Below, piece by piece: positions 58,690 to 64,000 of a stretch of 64,000 bases of DNA (its first letter is position 1; each line of letters begins with the position of its first letter). The DNA comes from Anaspis maculata (lineage: Eukaryota > Arthropoda > Insecta > Coleoptera > Scraptiidae). The position numbers and the translations under genes were made by a program. The notes under the pieces were generated by a model. The model did no database searches, was not told the origin of the DNA, and worked only from the letters and a program-made list of their open reading frames with translations. Where the stretch lies: positions 50,260,601 through 50,324,600 of the forward strand of contig OX421964.1 in the NCBI GenBank assembly GCA_949128115.1. The letters are read 5' to 3'.

Positions 58690-59365
58690 TAGATACTATA
58701 GGCTCATGTAGTCGTATTTGATCCGCAGCATTGCTTAGTCCAAATGGCGGATCGTCAAACTTGGAATGTGTCAGTTCTCTAGGCTTTTGGGCACGAAAAT
58801 ATCACCTTAGAATGGTGAGGTCCTACAAATCATGGTTCCTCAGTGATAATTAAAAAAAAATCGTTTTTACCCTAGACTTCTTCACGAAATTCCTCGAACT
58901 CAATGGGGTACTTGCCAATGGAATGGATTAGACTGTAAATACTTTTAATCATCAACAAGAGTTCTGAAGAGTATTTCCTGAAAATTTCCGCAAAATATAT
59001 CCTTTGGTTAGAGAGATATTTTTTTCGATTTTTTTTTTCAAAGGGTTGGTAACAGTGGGAAAATTCCAGCGGGATTTTTATGTCTGTATTTTTCAAATAT
59101 AATGATGCCTCCTCAACAGTTTTTTGAGTTTTCAATTTAAAAAAGCCGGTTGTTTAGTTTTTGGTGTATTTGTGACGTCAAAAATATATTTTTAAAACAC
59201 GCATCACGGTCGCAATTTTGAAAATTTAGGAAAAAGAAAAAATACGGATTCATTATTTTTGACCGTACTATTGATTAAGCCAATAACAAATTTTTAGGCA
59301 AGTACCCCATTCAAGGTCCAAACTACATTTGGGTGCCAAATTTCAAGTCCATATCATCAATATTT
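58690..59365. other. AT-rich noncoding DNA
   Basis: No gene seen. The 87-codon minus-strand frame at 58872-59135 is Lys/Ser-rich and unrecognised. Confidence 0.35.
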
Positions 59366-59580
59366 TTGGCGCATTTTTGTAGGAAATACGCTATTAGCCG
59401 CGCTTTGATGTCCGTCCGTCCGTCCGTCCGTCTGTCCGTCTTGTAAATGAACTCCTCCTAAACGAAAAATCGTAACGGTATCAGGTTTTTTGCAAATTGA
59501 TGCTGATTGTCTGTGGATGAGAATAGGCACAAAAGATACTTGGTCAGACCGAACGATTGCAAGAAAAAAAATTCAAATGT
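59366..59580. repeat. GTCC-microsatellite repeat family, copy A
   Basis: GGCGCATTTTTGTAGGAAAT, CGCTATTAGCCGCGCTTTGA, a GTCC run (59410-59440), then TTGTAAATGAACTCCTCCTA and TCAGACCGAACGATTGCAAG. Copy B at 60903-61110 has every block in the same order. Confidence 0.8.
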
Positions 59581-60249
59581 TCAAAAGTCGGTATTGAACG
59601 CTACGGTGTGAACTTCTACATCGAGGAATCTTGCAAACTGTTCTAGATACATAAATACACCCAGGGAACGAAAGATGTACAAAGAAATAAAGAAAGTTTT
59701 CGTGAAAAAATCAGCCTGATTGATTCATTCTCAAGGAAGATATCTCTATTTTTATGCGGAATCTATACTTATGCACTTATATGCGGATGCGATTTTCAAG
59801 TCGCGGCGCTATGGTTTAACAAGCTGCTTCTAGCCCCGTGCTTGTGATCGATATAGGTATAACTCTAACTCATTCAGGATATTCTCTAGTTTTGGTTGAT
59901 GTCATTCTGTTGTTTTAATTTATTATTGACTACCCGTGTTTAAATAAAGATTGATGATTTCTTGTGGTAGTTTTGAGACAATCTGTTCACAGGTAACAGT
60001 GAACAGTGTACTCATCTGCACTCCGAAAATGCGCTAATGAGACTCACCCCCGTGAGGACTTTGCTACTTGTTTAGCTTGGTGAGAAAAACTAAGAATCAA
60101 TGTGCTACCTGTGACTTTCTGTTGAATTAAATTGAACCAGCATCTAATTAAAACATTCCAGGCTGAAATGCCCTCTCAAATGCCTACATACCAAATTTCA
60201 AAGTAGACAGGTAGTTCAAAAAGTATGCATGGATTTGCAATACCTCGTA

Positions 60250-60251
60250 TC

Positions 60252-60288
<37 letters not shown>
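60250..60288. repeat. ATCA microsatellite
   Basis: About nine to ten consecutive ATCA (AATC) units. Confidence 0.95.
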
Positions 60289-60289
<1 letters not shown>

Positions 60290-60902
60290 TATTAGCTCTT
60301 AGAAAAGGATTAAACATGTTACAATGAGCATCGTCACAAACTAAGTTCTATAAGTTCTATAATCAAGTTCTCTAAAAGCATTTCCAAACTTGATGTATTT
60401 TTAAATCTCCTGGATATTGATGATTCAATTCAAGAAGTGATTTGACACCAATTACACTTATTCAGACAAATCTGTGGCTTTTCCGCGCCCATCCCTGACG
60501 ACGCCACCCCTGCCGGGAGTGCAGTATACGTATAATATATTAAAAAAAAACAGCCCTAATCGCCTAACCCGTGTAGAGTATATGTATAACAACAGCCAAG
60601 GGTGGCTTATATAAATAAATATGTATGAGAGTCGTACAGATTAGCCGCAGGGGATGAAAGCATTCCGCCCAGTAGCGGCGTGACGGCAATCCAGTCCCTA
60701 TATCACACTATCTTACACCAGTATACGCACGACGGGGTGGTGTAAATATTTTTAATTATTTGTTTATGTGAGGCTTGAGACACGCAATTTGAAATAGATA
60801 AGCGTGCTAAAAACGAGTAATATTGTACATGAAAATCTTCGAAACCTAGAAATTCTTGCTTTGTGCGACAAATGATTTTCAGTCCTGTTGGCACTTTATT
60901 TA

Positions 60903-61110
60903 GCCTTTTTTAGCGCATTTTCGTAGGAAATCCGCTATTAGCCGCGCTTTGAAGTCCGTCCGTCTGTCCGTCTTGTAACTGAACTCCTCCTAAACGAAAA
61001 GTCGTAGCGGAATCGGGTTTTTTTGCAAATTCATGCTGATTGTCTGCGGATGGGAATAGGCACAAAAAATATTTAGTCAGACCGCACGATTGCAAGAAAA
61101 AAATCTGTTG
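60903..61110. repeat. GTCC-microsatellite repeat family, copy B
   Basis: Direct copy of 59366-59580 with a shorter GTCC run (about 60953-60977). It shares TTTTTAGCGCATTTTC with the head at 34055, tying the three loci into one family of microsatellite-carrying repeats. Confidence 0.8.
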
Positions 61111-61648
61111 TGGGGCGACACAAAACTTTCCCGGCAGTATCCAGAGACGTCAGTAATGGTTTTGATCGAATTGTCCCTTCGGAAAGGGGAGGATTTGATT
61201 TGGAAATTGATAAAAAAATTCGAGTGAGTTGAGCGTTTAGCGGCCATCCTGCATCCATTGTTGGGCTTACAGAACAAGTCACAGGTTAGGTTAGTTTTTC
61301 AAGGTGATGAAATAATTCAAAAGGTAGAACTAGGTAGCTAACTGTTATAATATCTTAAGAATGCAATGCTGGTTCATTATTAAAATTTTTGTTTCTGCTT
61401 TGGACATGATGATGGAATTACACAAACTTGATTGAGAGCTTCTACTGCAACTGTGCCTCAAATTACAACCCTACATCTTCAATTTAGAGCTTGGGCAGAC
61501 AAGCCAAGAGACGGCATTCTGCAACTATGCAATGTTGGCAGAACAGTTCAATCTGCATGATCACATATCGAACTATTGTGAAATTGAAGGAAAAATCGAC
61601 CAAGTCGAGCGACCATCCAGAAAAACTAAGTTGCATACACACATCACA

Positions 61649-62070
61649 ATAAAGTTGAACGTATTGGTTAAATCTTGACACTACACCACAATTTTTGTAT
61701 TTTTTTTTACCAACCGGTTTCGCCTTTCGGCATCGTCAGGGCTCTGTAATTAGGTGTATGAAATAAATTGATATAAAGTTTGATAAAAGCTTTCTGTATA
61801 ATATTAAAAAAATATTCTTTTTTTGGAGAAATTTGTAAAAGTTTTGACATTTGTCAAAAATTAATTTAATTCACATAAGTAATAATCAATTTAATTAACA
61901 TGAAAAACAGTTGGTTCGAGATAACATGATAACAGTTGATTAAAAATTTAAATTTTATGAATAGAAGATTTGAAAAAGGTTGATGCCGAAAGGCGAAACC
62001 ACTTGGTAAAAGAAAAATACAAAAATTGTGGTGTAGTTTCAAGATTTAACCAATATACGTTCAACTTTAT
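61649..62070. mobile_element. 422-bp inverted-repeat element with GGCGAAACC motif
   Basis: Ends ATAAAGTTGAACGTATTGGT (left) and its mirror (right) are followed on both sides by TCTTGA, CTACACCACAATTTTTGTA and a GATGCCGAAAGGCGAAACC motif in opposite orientations. The loop of about 230 bp is AT-rich. No coding capacity. Confidence 0.7.
61709..61741 (-). other. Hammerhead-core-like motif (tentative)
   Basis: On the minus strand, CTGACGATGCCGAAAGGCGA followed by AACCGG contains the conserved CUGANGA and GAAAC boxes on either side of a GCC-GAAA-GGC hairpin, the arrangement of a hammerhead ribozyme core. One unpaired base at the foot of the hairpin and no confirmed cleavage stem weaken the match. 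The mirrored copy at about 61980 has lost the CUGANGA box. Confidence 0.25.
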
Positions 62071-62439
62071 ACAACACCACTACAAGACTAAATGGATTTT
62101 TACTTATTTATCACAGTGAAGCACTGCGATTCAAGTACAGCTACTGATTCAAGGAGTTTCCAGGCGCTGTAGAACCTCCACCGTCAGAACATTTAGTTTC
62201 ATAGAGAGAAGGTTGTTTTTCAACAACAAAAATTCGGGGAATTGGACGAAAAATGGTTGGAAAATATTCAAGAACCTATTGTTTAAAAATTTACTGTCAA
62301 AAATCAGTTCACCGATTAAAAACCTGGGGCAGAGGTCTAATTAACTGCAATTCAAGGCCCCTAAGTGACCTATGAAATAAGGCTTCGAGCCAGTGCATCA
62401 GGAGGTGAGGATCGAACCACACCTAACGGCACAATAGAT

Positions 62440-62560
62440 GATAAAAAAGCAAGAGGGGGGCTCAATGGGGCTCCAAGAGACACTCGTAGACACCAGGGAG
62501 CCTATAGGGCTTCAACCAACCCAAGGAGACACAAGGGCGCCGTTTTGGTCTGAAACGGCA
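62440..62560. repeat. Short relative of the 3.3-5.6 kb minisatellite
   Basis: AGAGGGGGGCTCAATGGGGC, TCCAAGAGACACTCG, TAGACACCAGGGAGCC, TATAGGGCTTCAA and GACACAAGGGCGCC repeat the typical words of the array inside 3253-5733. No GGACAATTCGTC arrays flank it. Confidence 0.6.
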
Positions 62561-62692
62561 AAATCAGATAGTCAAAGATGGGGGCCCGCCCCATCAGGGC
62601 CTGCGGAATCTAAACTTATGCACTCAAATTCAAATTTTTATTGCTTTTAAGGATGTTATCCTATAGCAAGGATCTGGTTACATTGTCGCTAT

Positions 62693-64000
62693 ACAGGGTG
62701 TTTCAAAAAGTATGTGCCATACGTGAATGGCAGATGGAGGAAGTCAAGGCGAGTTGAGATCAAGAAGAGAAAATTTTTTATGGCGATCGGTCTCGAAGAT
62801 ACAGGGTGTTTTGTTCTTTGTCAACAATTTACAATAAGCGATATCTCTGGAGCGGTTTGATATAAACGAATGAAATTCACCTGTCACATTCCTCTGCTGG
62901 CACTTGATCAAATGCCATAGCAAGTAGAAAAAAAATCAGGTCCGGACTTGGAAAAAAAAAGTTTTTGAGTTTGCCTGTAAAAAAGTACATTTTTTGAGCG
63001 GATTTCGGAAAAAACATTACCATATCTGGAAAGCTCAGAAAAAATGCTACAAGAGTGACTGTTCAATTTTCACGGCACACTCGAAGTCATCCGACAAAGG
63101 AATTGAGAACGAACTCATACCAGTGTTACTATTCAGAGTGAAATTTTTATTACGCGCAATAATGGATACATTTCGGTACGATCACTGCAGATTCTTCAGT
63201 TTTATCATATCTTTCACTTAAGAGTCGACATGCCTCACAAGAGAAGACATTTCTAAAAAAAAATCTCGAGAAAACCAAAATTCTCGCCAGAGTTGGACTG
63301 TTACAATTTCGTTTTTTTGTTTCATTCAAATTTATTTGGATATGCAGAGTTCACAGATTTTTGTTGAAATTGTTAGCACATTTGGCGGGAATAATAAGTT
63401 TTCTTAGTAGGTACCTTATTTGACCATCATACAAAGAATTAAATGAGAGAGAGTTCCATCTATCATTTCTTATACCACAAAATATTCGCTTGTTTTTGTT
63501 ATACCTACCTAGTTCACCTAGGTAACTTTATTTTTTTGAAACATTTATGGTTGTGTTGTCAGTTGTGTTACCAGTTGTTTGTTCGGTCCAAATAAATCCT
63601 CGCAAACAAAATGGCCAACCGATTTACAAACGCTGAATTCGCCGATATTATTCTCGTGTGGGTTCTGCGATGGCAACGGGAGATCCGCCAAAAGGGAATA
63701 CGAGCTAAGATATCCAGGTCGCAGAATACCATATCGAAACACGTTTGGAAGAATTTTTCAATACAGTCGTGAGCATGGGAGATTCCCCGGAACTGCTGTT
63801 GTAGCTGTACCTCCGAGAAACATCGAACGACCAAGAGTGGATGCCCAGGAAGAAATTCTGGAGATGGCAGAGGAAGATCCTTCCATAAACACGAGGAGGA
63901 TAGGACATGCCCTTGGTATTCCCCATGCTCGTGCATGGAGAGGATCAAAAAGCGAACGCTTGTATCCTTACCACCTGCAGAAGGTGCAGCGACTAGAGCC
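62693..64000 (+). mobile_element. DUF4817-type DNA transposon, left part (runs off the window)
   Basis: It starts with TACAGGGTGTTTCAAAAAGT, a terminus type repeatedly seen on insect elements that encode DUF4817-domain transposases. A noncoding leader of about 0.9 kb, with a second ACAGGGTGTTTTGTTC at about 62802, precedes the transposase start at 63611. The right end lies beyond the window. Confidence 0.6.
63611..64000 (+). pseudogene. DUF4817-type transposase, frameshifted, 3'-incomplete
   Basis: The ATG at 63611 opens MANRFTNAEFADIILV. A frame break of one or two bases at about 63659 follows, after which the protein continues CGFCDGNGRSAKREYELRYP, GRRIPYRNTFGRIFQYSREH, a variable linker, then EDPSINTRRIGHALGIPHA and LYPYHLQKVQRLE up to the window end. 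The first part is the DUF4817 helix-turn-helix that begins many insect Tc1/mariner-related transposases. The second part is their second DNA-binding segment. The DDE catalytic domain would lie beyond position 64000. The frame break suggests a dead copy. Confidence 0.75.

Overview
This window looks like gene-poor, repeat-rich nuclear DNA from an arthropod, most likely an insect. The evidence is a spliced insect-type glutathione S-transferase gene with short GT-AG introns, insect-type Tc1, hAT, Ty3/gypsy and LINE remnants, high A+T content, and scattered GTAGGTA/TACCTAC simple-sequence runs. These runs are common in some Hemiptera and Lepidoptera, but I cannot fix the order from the sequence. 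No bacterial, phage or CRISPR features are present.

Only one gene looks intact: a three-exon glutathione S-transferase (53698-54622, + strand, about 210 residues) with a polyadenylation signal just downstream. The other recognisable coding material is broken mobile-element protein: a LINE C-terminus (about 3005-3150), a Ty3/gypsy RNase H/integrase remnant (6540-7490, minus), a Tc1 transposase with a single in-frame stop (10276-11316), tandem LINE 3' ends (22997-23946), a 5'-truncated LINE (34690-36527), a Tc1 catalytic-domain remnant (43985-44705, minus), a long endonuclease-reverse transcriptase LINE split by two insertions (47040-51870), and a frameshifted DUF4817-type transposase cut by the window end (63611-64000).

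The dominant theme is inverted-repeat (foldback) DNA. Region by region: 0.56-1.4 kb is a small TIR element. 1.5-8.4 kb holds three copies of a quasi-periodic GCAATTTTTCA repeat and a 2.5-kb element built of a minisatellite between inverted terminal arrays, with an 8-bp target duplication. 10.0-11.45 kb is a Tc1 element. 11.7-18.9 kb is a 7.2-kb palindrome made of nested foldback elements. 19.4-21.5, 24.1-25.2, 42.9-46.0, 48.7-50.6, 55.9-57.0, 57.2-58.4 and 61.6-62.1 kb are further inverted-repeat elements. 29.7-30.7 kb is a non-autonomous hAT element with a perfect 8-bp target duplication. 32.6-33.6 and 36.6-42.4 kb are largely non-repetitive noncoding DNA that may hold regulatory sequence.

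Nothing here forms a pathway or operon. Insertion order can be read in several places: two foldback elements landed inside the 47-52 kb LINE, and removing each restores the LINE reading frame across the site. At 11.7-18.9 kb one element sits inside another, each with its own short A/T target duplication. The best leads are this group of nested palindromes with shared TAGT...ACTA ends, the minisatellite-filled TIR element, and the nearly identical inner arms of the 7.2-kb palindrome. I found no clearly new defence, metabolic or regulatory system.
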